Source of the DNA: a virus
Direction: 5' to 3' (one strand)
Virus record (IMG/VR): IMGVR_UViG_3300024262_000060
Location: 1-44,917 of that record
Length of the DNA stretch: 44,917 nucleotides
The position numbers and the translations under genes are program-made. This document shows, piece by piece, positions 10,822 to 19,704 of this stretch; positions within the stretch are counted from its first letter, which is position 1; each line of letters opens with the position of its first letter. Below the pieces are notes generated by a model that was given only the letters and a program-made list of their open reading frames with translations, was not told where the DNA came from and did not search any database.

Positions 10822-12792
10822 ATGGAAAAAAATAAAACACCGATTACTGTAGAGGACATTCACAAGATAGGTGAAGAAGCTGAAGGCAGGAATGGCCAGA
10901 GTAAAGAGCATCAAGAGATTGTTGATAAGGTATTTGAAAGGTTCAGGGTTGACAAAGATGCTAAGAGTCTTATTGACTTGGATCATTCTGAAGCCTTAGA
11001 AGAATACGAGAATGTATTAGCAGGATCCCCAGATGGGTTAGCTAATATTAAGAATCCTATTCTATTCAGTGTGGTACAGAATAAGATCGCTGAGGAGTTA
11101 AGTGCTATGCCTGATATTAGATTCATGCCTGTTAAGCAGAGTGATAGAGGATATGTAGCTCCTATAAAGGCTGCGTATAATCATTCAACTGCTAACAGTA
11201 GATTCAATTACAACTTGTACAAGTGTTTCTTATGGAAAGATATTACTGGTACAGGGATAGGAAGAGAAGGGTATGTACAAGAAGTTAGAACAGTATTTGA
11301 CTTAGTACCTAAGAAAGATAAGAATGGTAAGTTCGTAAAGGATGCAGAAGGTAATCCTATTATGGAGAAGAAAGCTAGAGTGCATTACGACTTTGACGAT
11401 TTAATGTTGACCTGTATTGACCATAGAAGATTCTTCCCTGACGCTAGGGCAGAGGATATGGAGACAGCTAGATGGACAACTGAGATAGAGGAAGTTGATT
11501 ACGATGAATGGAGAATGAGTGCTGAGTATGATGATAGTCTTATAAAGGAGAACATTGACATGGTAACTCCTGAGAATATCTATAGTTACAATTACCCATT
11601 CGGTATTTCTTACATGTCAACAGAGGAACAGAAACGTATTATAGAAGGACAGACTTCTAGTAATAGAGTATTGTTAGTGAAACATTTTGATAAACTAGCT
11701 GATGCGTATTACATAGTTGCTAATGGTGTACTGGTTAGGGACACACCTAATCCGTATGCACACAAGCAGATACCTTATGTTAGGTTTGTCAACTACGAAG
11801 AGTTGGCTTCCTTCTGGGGTAGAAGTGAGTACAAGGTATTGAAACAGAATATTGAGGAGCAGAATTTCTTAAGTAACAACTTAGCTGACTGGTCTAAGAT
11901 TAATATTAATAGACCTATATTAGTAGGTGCAACAGACTTTGAGGATGAAGATATTGAGTTTGCTCCTGGTGCTATTTGGCATTTAGGTGATGTGAATCAG
12001 GTAAAGGTAATGGATTTAGGAGATGTACCTAGTGGTATCTTTGGTTTAAGGGATGTATTGAATAGTGACATTGTTGCTTATACAGGTATTGATCCAAGGG
12101 CTTTATCTTCTAGTAAGGAAGAGACAGCTACTAGATCAGCGTTAAAGCAGGAGAAGTTCTTGAAACGTATTGGTATGGGGCTAAGGTTAGTTGATTGGAC
12201 AGCGTTAGAACCTTTCGCAAAGATGAGGTTAGCTAATATCCAGCAGTTTTATTCAGAGAAGAGAGTGGAGATGATGTTTGATTCTGAGGATAATTTAGTA
12301 GCTAAGACTATGGGATACAGGGATATACGTGTCCCTGATGTTGATGTTATTAAGGATGACAAGGGTAACTTAAAGTTCATTGATCGTAAAGGAGCGTTAA
12401 GTTTCTTCCAAGCTAAGCCTGATGTTATTAACGCACAGATGGATGTACAAGCTGTTACAGGTAGTACATTGAGTACTAGTAAAGAGGTTGATAGACAGAA
12501 CTTTAATAACGCATTACAGAGTATGGCAGCGTTCCCAGAATTGAGACAGTTACTTAACTGGACATATATAGGACAGGAGTTAGCTAAGAAGAATGGATTG
12601 AATGAGAATGAGATGGTGAAGACAGCTGAGACAATGGAACCTGAGATAGATGAGAATGTACCTACTGAACAGTTATTGAAACAGGCAGGTATTAATCCTC
12701 CAGGTACAGAGCCAGAAGCTGAGCCTATACCGGAAGATGTAGCGACAGAAGATATATTAGCAAATGCAGGGATTAACCAACCACAAGTATGA
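10822..12792 (+). CDS. Portal protein
   Basis: The 656-residue protein directly after TerL has portal characteristics: an acidic helical N-terminus, a long mixed core, the helical stretch around NFLSNNLADWSKININRP and GAIWHLGDVNQVKVMDLGD, and a region ALSSSKEETATRSALKQE resembling the tunnel-loop/helix region of P22-like portals. The C-terminus is Pro/Glu-rich with two similar peptides (LLKQAGINPPG and ILANAGINQPQ), perhaps a short duplication. It forms the dodecameric DNA channel at one capsid vertex. It overlaps the next gene by 4 bases. Confidence 0.85.
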   Translation: MEKNKTPITVEDIHKIGEEAEGRNGQSKEHQEIVDKVFERFRVDKDAKSLIDLDHSEALEEYENVLAGSPDGLANIKNPILFSVVQNKIAEELSAMPDIRFMPVKQSDRGYVAPIKAAYNHSTANSRFNYNLYKCFLWKDITGTGIGREGYVQEVRTVFDLVPKKDKNGKFVKDAEGNPIMEKKARVHYDFDDLMLTCIDHRRFFPDARAEDMETARWTTEIEEVDYDEWRMSAEYDDSLIKENIDMVTPENIYSYNYPFGISYMSTEEQKRIIEGQTSSNRVLLVKHFDKLADAYYIVANGVLVRDTPNPYAHKQIPYVRFVNYEELASFWGRSEYKVLKQNIEEQNFLSNNLADWSKININRPILVGATDFEDEDIEFAPGAIWHLGDVNQVKVMDLGDVPSGIFGLRDVLNSDIVAYTGIDPRALSSSKEETATRSALKQEKFLKRIGMGLRLVDWTALEPFAKMRLANIQQFYSEKRVEMMFDSEDNLVAKTMGYRDIRVPDVDVIKDDKGNLKFIDRKGALSFFQAKPDVINAQMDVQAVTGSTLSTSKEVDRQNFNNALQSMAAFPELRQLLNWTYIGQELAKKNGLNENEMVKTAETMEPEIDENVPTEQLLKQAGINPPGTEPEAEPIPEDVATEDILANAGINQPQV

Positions 12793-13070
12793 TATTTAAC
12801 AGGGAAGTGAAAGTAGTATATGAGAGGAAGCCTTTGACTAAAGGGCAAGCAGGATCGTTATCAAGGCTGAACGATTATGATTTAATAGAGACTAAGGAAG
12901 CCTTGAAGACATTGATAGACAATTATATCCGAGACATTATGGATTCATATATGTTTGAAGGGAAGATGGATATAAAGGAAGTAGTGTGGAAAATGAGCAA
13001 AATTATTCCCGCAGTCGAAAAAGCGGATAAGCATAAAACAAAAACAAAAACAAAGGAGCAAGAGAAATGA
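12789..13070 (+). CDS. Hypothetical protein, 93 aa, between portal and scaffold
   Basis: The protein begins MIFNREVKVVYERKPLTKGQ, has a helical core (LKTLIDNYIRDIMDSYMFEG) and ends in a basic Lys/Thr-rich tail. It overlaps the portal stop by 4 bases. The position suggests a minor head or assembly protein, but I recognise no family. Confidence 0.6.
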   Translation: MIFNREVKVVYERKPLTKGQAGSLSRLNDYDLIETKEALKTLIDNYIRDIMDSYMFEGKMDIKEVVWKMSKIIPAVEKADKHKTKTKTKEQEK

Positions 13071-13078
13071 ATTGTTCC

Positions 13079-13134
13079 CAGCGATTAAGGTCGCTGCGGT
13101 GGTTATGAGTTCTGGTCCCTCTCATAGCTACCAC
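13079..13134 (+). promoter_or_regulatory. Two-hairpin leader before the scaffold gene
   Basis: CAGCGA (13079-13084) pairs with TCGCTG (13091-13096). GTGGT plus TATGAG (13099-13109) pair with CTCATA and ACCAC (13121-13134, 3-nt bulge). The second hairpin ends 39 nt before the ATG at 13173. No T-run follows. It may set scaffold and capsid expression level relative to the portal. Confidence 0.55.
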
Positions 13135-13172
13135 AGTGCCTTTAATGGTGCTTTATATATTAACTTTTGTTT

Positions 13173-13895
13173 ATGGATGAAGACAGAAACTCTGAAGCTA
13201 AGGCTGAAGAGACTGGTAGTGATGGAGACAACATAGTTGAAACTCCAACTGAACCAGGGACTACACAGGAGCCTAATGGTAAACCTGAGGGTGAAGAAAC
13301 TACAAGTGGAAATCCTGAAGGTGAGACAGGTGACACAGTATTTGGTGAACCGGAAAAGCCGGTATCACAATTTAAAAGTGTTGAAGATGCGGAGAAATCT
13401 TGGAGAGAGACTCAATCGTACGCTAGTAAGTTACAATCTGAACTTGACTCGGTCAAGCAGGAATTGTCACAGGCTAAGAATGCGGGAGGGAATAACTCTG
13501 ATGTTTCAAAACTTGAAGCGGAGATAAAAAGTATTAAGGTGAATCAGACAATTCACAATGCTTTTAATTCGTTTAGGGATACGCATTCAGACTTTACTGG
13601 TGGTGTGCAGTTAGCGACTAAAGAGATTATCGACACGTACATACGTGCAGGTAAACCGATTAAGTTGTTAGATGCGTACATACTAGCGAAGGCTAAACTT
13701 GGTCTTACTGGGGATGAATCTGATCCTTCTATAAGTCAAAAGAAAATCCAGTCTGCTTCTCTGGGGACAGCAGTATCTGGAGGTTTACCTAACAAGGTAA
13801 ATAAAATGGACGATCCTGCAACAGCAGCTAGAAAGGCTAAGTTCAGTGATCCGAAATATTTCTCCCCAGGTCTAAGAAAATTACTTAACAAATAA
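13173..13895 (+). CDS. Scaffolding-like protein
   Basis: I take the ATG at 13173 (MDEDRNSEAKAEETGSDGDN); an in-frame TTG two codons upstream is less likely. The 240-residue protein is strongly acidic and disordered for about 65 residues. It then has a coiled coil at about 70-105 (KLQSELDSVKQELSQAK), a helical middle, and a basic C-terminus ending YFSPGLRKLLNK. Acidic N-terminus, coiled coil, basic C-terminus and position just before the capsid genes are typical of scaffolding proteins that guide prohead assembly. No protease domain is visible. Confidence 0.75.
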   Translation: MDEDRNSEAKAEETGSDGDNIVETPTEPGTTQEPNGKPEGEETTSGNPEGETGDTVFGEPEKPVSQFKSVEDAEKSWRETQSYASKLQSELDSVKQELSQAKNAGGNNSDVSKLEAEIKSIKVNQTIHNAFNSFRDTHSDFTGGVQLATKEIIDTYIRAGKPIKLLDAYILAKAKLGLTGDESDPSISQKKIQSASLGTAVSGGLPNKVNKMDDPATAARKAKFSDPKYFSPGLRKLLNK

Positions 13896-13900
13896 AAAAC

Positions 13901-14311
13901 ATGGATTTCAAAGTTGTAGGTCCTAGCGAAGAGCTAAGGACTATGCGATGTACTGTTGCTACTGCGACAGTTATCGAAGCAGGAGATCTCGTAGGTCTAA
14001 CTAACGGTATTATCGTGAAAGGAACTGCTGCCCACACTGCACTTGCATACTGTCCTAAAGGTTCTGCTAATGGGGAAACAGTATGTGATGTGACTGTAGG
14101 AAACGACTTCTTGCTAGAAGGAACAGGAGATGCAGTATTTGCTGTAACTCAAAAAGGAACTGAGGTTGACCTAGTTGTAAACGCTAATGTACAACAGATC
14201 GACGTTGGTGAGTCTACTACAGACGTACTAAAGGTTGATGCTTCTGAAGATGCAGGAACTGCTGGTGTCGCTGCTGGTATCAGAGTAAGAATCAACAAAC
14301 CTCTAGTATAG
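13901..14311 (+). CDS. Capsid decoration-like protein, 136 aa
   Basis: The protein begins MDFKVVGPSEELRTMRCTVA. It is small, beta-rich and Ala/Thr/Val/Gly-rich throughout, with few charged helices. Its position between scaffold and major capsid protein matches head-decoration or stabilisation proteins of many tailed phages. It ends in a TAG codon. The call rests on composition and position; no specific family is identified. Confidence 0.6.
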   Translation: MDFKVVGPSEELRTMRCTVATATVIEAGDLVGLTNGIIVKGTAAHTALAYCPKGSANGETVCDVTVGNDFLLEGTGDAVFAVTQKGTEVDLVVNANVQQIDVGESTTDVLKVDASEDAGTAGVAAGIRVRINKPLV

Positions 14312-14353
14312 ATCGGACCAAAACAAACATTTATTTTATAAAAACAAAAAGAT

Positions 14354-15283
14354 ATGGATAGTACAGCTTATGCTTTGTCTGCTGTCAAAGATCTAAAAGA
14401 ATCTTTCGACAACGCACAACAGCTTAGTATGGATCAGTACATGGATTCGAAACTTTTCGACATCTATTCAACTACAGAGGTATTCGAAGTTTACACTTCT
14501 ACTGAAGGGTTGACTGGTTCTAAACTACTTGGTGAACTTGAGACACCTCCATCTCTATCTCTTGAAGAGGGTTACACAGTAACAATCAGAGAGAAGAGAT
14601 TTGGTGGAGCGGTAATTCTACCTGAACAAGTTTACAGACGTGACGGTAACGACTCTACTATGAAAGTAGATCAGTTCCTAATGCGTCAAAGAGATCAACT
14701 AATTAAGGATAACACTAACTTCCTATTGGTTGAGATGCACAAAATGTACAATGAGGCCTTTGATAACACTTCAGATTATCTTGCTCCAGATGGAGTAGAG
14801 ATTTGTGGTTCACATACATGGAACTCAGGTGGTACATTCGACAATGGAGTAACTGCTGCCTTCTCAGAAGACGAGGTAGACACAGCACTAGAATACGCAG
14901 GAGCGTTTACAGATCCGTCTGGTAAACCTATGCCACTTAACTTCAATACAATCGTTGTTAAGAAAGGTTCTGCTGCTTCAAGACTAGCTAAAAGATTGTT
15001 TGCTATGGGTATTAGCCCAGTAGCAGTAGCTGACATCAACATTTACGAAGGAGAGTTTACAATCATTGAGACTCCTTATATCAGTGCTGCTAATAAAGCT
15101 TACTGGTTTATGTTGGATTCAACACTAGACAATCCTCTTAAGGTTGGAATCGGAGAGTATCCTACTCTACGTGAGCCTATCAAAGAGAGTAACGAGTCTA
15201 TTAGAACTAATGTAACTGGGTTTTGGAAACAAGGCTGTGTCAACATGAGCTATAGTATATATGGAAGTAACGGTACAACTTAA
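14354..15283 (+). CDS. Major capsid protein (HK97-fold type)
   Basis: The 309-residue protein follows the scaffold and decoration genes. It has a long N-terminal helix segment (SAVKDLKESFDNAQQLSMDQ), an E-loop-like region (TVTIREKRFGGAVILPEQVY), a spine helix (QFLMRQRDQLIKDNTNFLLV) and a beta-rich P/A-domain C-terminus, consistent with HK97-fold major capsid proteins. The gene uses synonymous codons slightly differently from its neighbours (more ACT, CTA and TTC), as expected for a very highly expressed product. A hairpin follows at 15327-15351. Confidence 0.85.
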   Translation: MDSTAYALSAVKDLKESFDNAQQLSMDQYMDSKLFDIYSTTEVFEVYTSTEGLTGSKLLGELETPPSLSLEEGYTVTIREKRFGGAVILPEQVYRRDGNDSTMKVDQFLMRQRDQLIKDNTNFLLVEMHKMYNEAFDNTSDYLAPDGVEICGSHTWNSGGTFDNGVTAAFSEDEVDTALEYAGAFTDPSGKPMPLNFNTIVVKKGSAASRLAKRLFAMGISPVAVADINIYEGEFTIIETPYISAANKAYWFMLDSTLDNPLKVGIGEYPTLREPIKESNESIRTNVTGFWKQGCVNMSYSIYGSNGTT

Positions 15284-15326
15284 TCTGGTCTTTCAAATAT
15301 ACCTTTGGGGTTCGACGGAAGCAAGT

Positions 15327-15351
15327 AGAGAGGAGGGTAATTCTCCTCTCT
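15327..15351 (+). terminator. Terminator-like hairpin after the major capsid gene
   Basis: AGAGAGGAG (15327-15335) pairs perfectly with CTCCTCTCT (15343-15351) around a 7-nt loop. The following CACCCCTTTATT has only a weak T-run, so it may attenuate or protect the 3' end of capsid mRNA and not fully terminate. Confidence 0.55.
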
Positions 15352-15437
15352 CACCCCTTTATTAATTAAATTACCTAACACACATGCGTACAATTTTAAA
15401 TTTCAGTACCGAGGGCCTTGTAATATAGGAAATCCTA

Positions 15438-15452
15438 CCGGGAGTCACCCGG
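15438..15452 (+). promoter_or_regulatory. Leader hairpin before the head-fibre gene
   Basis: CCGGG (15438-15442) pairs with CCCGG (15448-15452) around AGTCA. It ends 27 nt before the ATG at 15479 and is followed by an A-rich leader, the same arrangement seen elsewhere in this genome. Confidence 0.5.
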
Positions 15453-15478
15453 ACAAATATAAATTAAAACAAAAAAAT

Positions 15479-16567
15479 ATGGCACACAAAGAAAGATTTG
15501 TTGCTACTGGTGGAGGTTATTGGGTAAAAGATGGCCAATTTGGCGCACTTACTCAAGTAATTGATTCTAGTGGTAACATCAAAGGGAACATTCAAGAGGC
15601 TCTTACACAAGGGTCTATTTACGTAGGTGATGCTGCTGGTATCACTTCAGAGCTTGCTGTTGGTACAACAGGGCAAGTTCTTACTTCTAATGGTACTACT
15701 GCTGCTTGGTTAGCTGGTGGAGTTCCAAGTGGAACAGAAATCGAAGCTGTGAACGATACAGCTACAGGAGCAGTGTTAGACTTCTTCCATGACTCAGCTA
15801 GTCCAGCTAGTGATGATGCACTTGCTATTCAGAATTTCTACGGAAACGACGATGGTGCTGTGAAGACATTATACGCAAAGACAATCGCTGTACTTGGAGA
15901 CCCTACTGGGGGTTCTGAAGCAGGGGCTTTGTTTTCTTTCGTTGCTAATGGCGCTGGTGCTTTACAGAGTGAACCAGACATGGCAGTTTCTCCTGGAGAG
16001 GCTGGCTTTACTTACGAGAATGACGGTGCAGATGGACAGACTCTTTACCTTGAAACAATATCCGCTACTCCAGCACCTTTAGATATTGTTGGTAAGATAC
16101 CAATGTACGGTCAAAACGATGCTACTACTAGTATAGAGTATGCAAATATTCAGACAGTTATTGATGACCCAGCTAACGGTGCAGAGTTTGGATTCTTGAG
16201 ACTATCTGCTGTTGCAGGTGGTTCACTACAAACAGTAATTGATGTTTATGGGGACTTAGTAGAAATTGCTAAACCTGTACTTTACACACAGACACCTCAG
16301 GCTCTTACTGGAGCAGGTGCAGTAGACGTTACTTCCCAAACAACTGCTTGGGATTGTAATGGAGCTGTTGCAGGTACGCTTGTAGACGGTAACCAAGGAC
16401 AAAGAAAACTTATTTATTGTAGTGCTTATACAGGAAATGGAACATTGACTCCATCAAACCTGTTGGGTTACTCAACTATTACATTCTCTGCTGTAGGGCA
16501 ATCTGCTCTACTTGAGTTTAGAGGTGCTAGCTGGGTAGTTGTTAGCGCAACCGCTACACTAGCTTAA
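15479..16567 (+). CDS. Head fibre or capsid-attached fibre protein
   Basis: The 362-residue protein begins MAHKERFVATGGGYWVKDGQ. It contains the motif GQVLTSNGTTAAWLAG at about residues 66-81, a repeat type common in phage fibre shafts, followed by Gly/Ala/Asn-rich beta segments and a compact C-terminal domain from about residue 270. Its place just after the major capsid gene points to a head fibre or decoration fibre. It could bind cell surface or other particles; the ligand is unknown. Confidence 0.65.
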   Translation: MAHKERFVATGGGYWVKDGQFGALTQVIDSSGNIKGNIQEALTQGSIYVGDAAGITSELAVGTTGQVLTSNGTTAAWLAGGVPSGTEIEAVNDTATGAVLDFFHDSASPASDDALAIQNFYGNDDGAVKTLYAKTIAVLGDPTGGSEAGALFSFVANGAGALQSEPDMAVSPGEAGFTYENDGADGQTLYLETISATPAPLDIVGKIPMYGQNDATTSIEYANIQTVIDDPANGAEFGFLRLSAVAGGSLQTVIDVYGDLVEIAKPVLYTQTPQALTGAGAVDVTSQTTAWDCNGAVAGTLVDGNQGQRKLIYCSAYTGNGTLTPSNLLGYSTITFSAVGQSALLEFRGASWVVVSATATLA

Positions 16568-16583
16568 TCGGTTTAAATCTTTA

Positions 16584-16602
16584 GGGCAAGACTTACTTGC
16601 CC
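16584..16602 (+). terminator. Terminator-like hairpin before the 117-aa gene
   Basis: GGGCAAG (16584-16590) pairs with CTTGCCC (16596-16602) around ACTTA, followed by a T-containing tract without a clean run. It lies 35 nt before the ATG at 16637 and so also fits the leader-hairpin pattern. Confidence 0.5.
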
Positions 16603-16636
16603 TTCAGTTTAAGTTTATTAATTTAACCAAAAAGGG

Positions 16637-16990
16637 ATGAAAGTAATTCAACTGAACCAGAATATTCTGGACAAAGACGGTGTGATAGTAAAGGCTAAGT
16701 CTCCTGTCAAGGTGATGGAGGAGATAGAAGGGAAGGAGATGGAGATTGAAAGATTAGAGGAGAAGGTAGTTACGCTTGGAGCTATGCTTTGTAAGGCGCT
16801 ACTACGTAATGACGGTGGTAAACCGGAAGAAGAAGTAGTGAAACGATACAACCTCAATAAGAAGATATATGGTTGTGAAGCTGCTGAACTAACAGACGAG
16901 GAACTAGTTTATCTTAGAGGACTTGTGTGTGAAGCCTTTGAGATCTTCTTTGCTGGACAGATTTTAGAATTATTAGATAACGTAAAATAA
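16637..16990 (+). CDS. Hypothetical structural-operon protein, 117 aa
   Basis: The protein begins MKVIQLNQNILDKDGVIVKA. Residues 26-50 form a charged coiled coil (EEIEGKEMEIERLEEKVVTL), followed by a helical C-terminal half. Its position among virion genes suggests a minor head, connector or assembly protein. It ends 1 base before the next gene's ATG. No family is recognised. Confidence 0.6.
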   Translation: MKVIQLNQNILDKDGVIVKAKSPVKVMEEIEGKEMEIERLEEKVVTLGAMLCKALLRNDGGKPEEEVVKRYNLNKKIYGCEAAELTDEELVYLRGLVCEAFEIFFAGQILELLDNVK

Positions 16991-16991
16991 T

Positions 16992-17252
16992 ATGAGTTCA
17001 ACACAAACATGGATTATAAATGGGAAGGTGATGACGCATGCACAATTACTTAAGTGGAGGGATGGGAAGAAAGAGCCTGTTAAAAAGGAGACCCCTGAAG
17101 AATTGGGAAAGGAGGTAGTTGCTAAGAAGCTTACAGAGATGGGAGTGCCTGAAGGGTTCTCTGAGATGAAAGCTTATGCACATGAGAAAGGAATGGTTGT
17201 TGATAAGACAACAAAAAAGAAAGACATCTTAAAATTTCTAGGAGTTGCTTAA
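16992..17252 (+). CDS. Hypothetical protein, 86 aa
   Basis: The protein begins MSSTQTWIINGKVMTHAQLL. A Lys/Glu-rich linker leads into a C-terminal helical domain (EMGVPEGFSEMKAYAHEKGM, then TTKKKDILKFLGVA) that resembles a small SAP- or Rho N-like domain, which in phage proteins can bind DNA or partners. This similarity is weak. Confidence 0.5.
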   Translation: MSSTQTWIINGKVMTHAQLLKWRDGKKEPVKKETPEELGKEVVAKKLTEMGVPEGFSEMKAYAHEKGMVVDKTTKKKDILKFLGVA

Positions 17253-17295
17253 TGCGATTCTAAAAACAAATATAAATATTTAACACAAATACAGT

Positions 17296-18765
17296 ATGGA
17301 AAATACTAAACTGAGAAATCAGTATGGTGAGACTATTGATCCTACACAACCGCTTCCTGTTGATACAGTAGAAGCACAACAGGTTGTCAGTAAGTCAGAG
17401 ACTCTCACTTACAATGGTAAAGCTGCTGCGGGAGCCATTACAATAAATTCCACAGGTTTAAAAGCGATCTCTTCTATCGAAGGAGACCAGGTCGGTTCAT
17501 TTTGGGGGCTTGACAAAAACAGAGTTTACACAGCTTATTCAGCTGGTAGCACAAAGGCTACGGACTTCTGGGTAACTTCTTTAACAGAGACTGCTGGAAG
17601 TGCAGCTGTAGTTATCTATGATCCTAATAAGGATCTTGAGGAGATGTTTGAAAGTGTTACAGGGACTGTGAAAAGATTTGTACTTAAAGCTACAGATACC
17701 ACCGGTGCAACATTGTACGGATGGATTTTTGGTGTAGCTGATTCTTCTGACAGTTACACTATAGACATAGTGGATAATAGGTTAACAGAGACACAGGACT
17801 GGGTTGGTACACTTGGATCTTTTGATAATACTTCTATTGAGAAGATTGAGATCTTCCATTACAACTCTTCTTTAGTATTCGGTACAGGAACAACTCTTAC
17901 AGAAGAGGTTATGTGTCCGGTTGAATACTCAAAGAATTGGGCTAAACAACTAGAATACGCTGAAGGCCTTAGTGATGGTCAATACTTTGTTGACTACATG
18001 AGAGGACGTATCATCGGTGTGAAAGCTGATGCTACAGCGAGCGAAACAATTACATATAATATCTGGAGTGCGTTAGCAAGTGGTGGTACCACTATCGCTT
18101 CTAATGTTAACCTAGATCAAGTTGGTGGAACAGCTATCACACTTGGACAAAAGGCAATGGCGGCTTCTTTACCAGTGGTATTACCTTCAGATCAAACAAT
18201 TGGAGGAGCTGACTTAGATGACTCTGCTTTTGTAGCAGGGACAGACCAAGGACAAGTTGTTATGGGTTACTACAACGCAGCAGGGGACGCGGTGAACGAC
18301 TTAGATAAAGGAGCTATAGCGATGACTCAATACAGGCACGCTATGGTGAGAGATGACGCTTACGATTCACTTACACAGTCTAATAAGAGTGCAGAGGTTA
18401 ATCCTTTAAGTTCTCAATATGTAGGGGAAACCTTAATAGACGACACCTTAACAGCCAGCAGCTCCGATGAGTTGTATTTTGATATGAGTGGGTTCAAGAA
18501 CTTTGCCTTGCAAGGGGAGATGACAATTGATGCCTCTTCGATTACGGTAACAGTTGAAGCTACTTGCCAAGACGACGGAACAGCAGCAGCATCATGCGCT
18601 TACCAGGACGTAACTAGTGCACTGTTTGGAGTGGCTAGTTGGGTAGATACAGACTTTATGGCGATAGCCGACTCTCCAGTTCCCTTTAAGTATGTAAGGG
18701 TAAAGTGGTCGACAGGAGCAGGAGCAGCATCAGACCTAGCTGTATATCTAAAGAAAATGTATTAA
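17296..18765 (+). CDS. Virion structural protein, 489 aa (beta-rich)
   Basis: The protein begins MENTKLRNQYGETIDPTQPL. It is mostly Thr/Ser/Ala/Gly-rich beta sequence with a helical insertion near residues 290-340, and a C-terminal jelly-roll-like domain (residues about 385-489, including SSDELYFDMSGFKNFALQGE and VKWSTGAGAASDLAVYLKK). Similar proteins in phages are head-tail joining, baseplate or fibre components. The position upstream of the adhesin genes favours an appendage or adaptor. The specific role is unknown. Confidence 0.55.
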   Translation: MENTKLRNQYGETIDPTQPLPVDTVEAQQVVSKSETLTYNGKAAAGAITINSTGLKAISSIEGDQVGSFWGLDKNRVYTAYSAGSTKATDFWVTSLTETAGSAAVVIYDPNKDLEEMFESVTGTVKRFVLKATDTTGATLYGWIFGVADSSDSYTIDIVDNRLTETQDWVGTLGSFDNTSIEKIEIFHYNSSLVFGTGTTLTEEVMCPVEYSKNWAKQLEYAEGLSDGQYFVDYMRGRIIGVKADATASETITYNIWSALASGGTTIASNVNLDQVGGTAITLGQKAMAASLPVVLPSDQTIGGADLDDSAFVAGTDQGQVVMGYYNAAGDAVNDLDKGAIAMTQYRHAMVRDDAYDSLTQSNKSAEVNPLSSQYVGETLIDDTLTASSSDELYFDMSGFKNFALQGEMTIDASSITVTVEATCQDDGTAAASCAYQDVTSALFGVASWVDTDFMAIADSPVPFKYVRVKWSTGAGAASDLAVYLKKMY

Positions 18766-18783
18766 ACATTAACCAATTAAATT

Positions 18784-19368
18784 ATGACAGTACATACAAG
18801 TTCACAAGGAACAGTAATATCGGCCCTTAATACACAAGGACCAGGAACAGCAGATATAGTTGATGATTCACCTTATGACCACCTACACAGGGGTTTTGGA
18901 GAGATAGATGAAAAAGACATAACCCTGTCTGCCAACAATACGACAGCAAGTGTAAACCTATTCCAAATTACTAACTCAGTTCAAATTTATAGAATTTGGG
19001 GAGAAGTAACAAGAGCTACCACTCTGGCAAATTTAACAGCTGGTTCGTTTGATTTATATGATAGCACTGCTGCTGTACAGATTAGTGCAGCGACTGGAGT
19101 GTTGAGTGGAGCGTCAGTTGGAACAATTTTCGCAAAAACAGGTTTGGCTGCAAATGCTTTTGATGTAAATGATGCCACAGCAGGCAGCGTGATAGAACAA
19201 ACTTATGAAGGTTCCGATGTTTTTAACTCATTTATAGTCACTCAAAAGAATGGAGCAGACACTTTTGTCAGATTCACATATACAACCACAGACGCTCCAA
19301 TAGATGCGGACATTATGTTCTATGTTGAATTTCGCACTTTGGATGGTGGCACGCTTACAGCAGTTTAA
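18784..19368 (+). CDS. Virion structural protein, 194 aa (beta-rich)
   Basis: The protein begins MTVHTSSQGTVISALNTQGP and is a Thr/Ala/Ser-rich beta protein ending FYVEFRTLDGGTLTAV, consistent with a single beta-sandwich domain. It lies between two other structural genes with short gaps. It may be a decoration or fibre-attachment protein. No family is recognised. Confidence 0.55.
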   Translation: MTVHTSSQGTVISALNTQGPGTADIVDDSPYDHLHRGFGEIDEKDITLSANNTTASVNLFQITNSVQIYRIWGEVTRATTLANLTAGSFDLYDSTAAVQISAATGVLSGASVGTIFAKTGLAANAFDVNDATAGSVIEQTYEGSDVFNSFIVTQKNGADTFVRFTYTTTDAPIDADIMFYVEFRTLDGGTLTAV

Positions 19369-19387
19369 TTAAATAACTAAATAAATT

Positions 19388-19702
19388 ATGTCAAAAGTAA
19401 TAACAGATGTCCTAAAGGACAAGAAGCCTTCTTACGAAGAGGTAGCACCAGTTCTATACGAACTAGGAGTTAAAGAAACTTTCGTAGATAAAGAGGAGCC
19501 AGCTCCTAAGCCACCAAAACCACCAAAGCCAGAACTTACTAAAGCTAAGGCTGAGGCAGCTTTAGTTGAACTAAAAGAAGACCCTTGCTATTTAAGTGTA
19601 GCTAAGAAAGTAGGGCTTACGTCTTCTGAGGTAGCATTGATAGAGAAGGAAGCTAAGGCTACATGGGCACTAAAGCAAGAACTAAAAGAATTAACTAAAT
19701 AA
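19388..19702 (+). CDS. Hypothetical Lys/Pro-rich protein, 104 aa
   Basis: The protein begins MSKVITDVLKDKKPSYEEVA. A Pro/Lys linker (PAPKPPKPPKPELTK, about residues 39-53) joins two short helical parts. The C-terminal part (EDPCYLSVAKKVGLTSSEVA) resembles a small helix-turn-helix. It lies 2 bases before the first LamG-type adhesin gene. It may be an assembly or connector protein. Confidence 0.5.
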   Translation: MSKVITDVLKDKKPSYEEVAPVLYELGVKETFVDKEEPAPKPPKPPKPELTKAKAEAALVELKEDPCYLSVAKKVGLTSSEVALIEKEAKATWALKQELKELTK

Positions 19703-19704
19703 AC

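Noticed and set aside
12249-12848. Minus-strand ORF of 199 codons
   Set aside because: It is antisense to the end of the portal gene and low in charged residues; the sense strand has the real gene.
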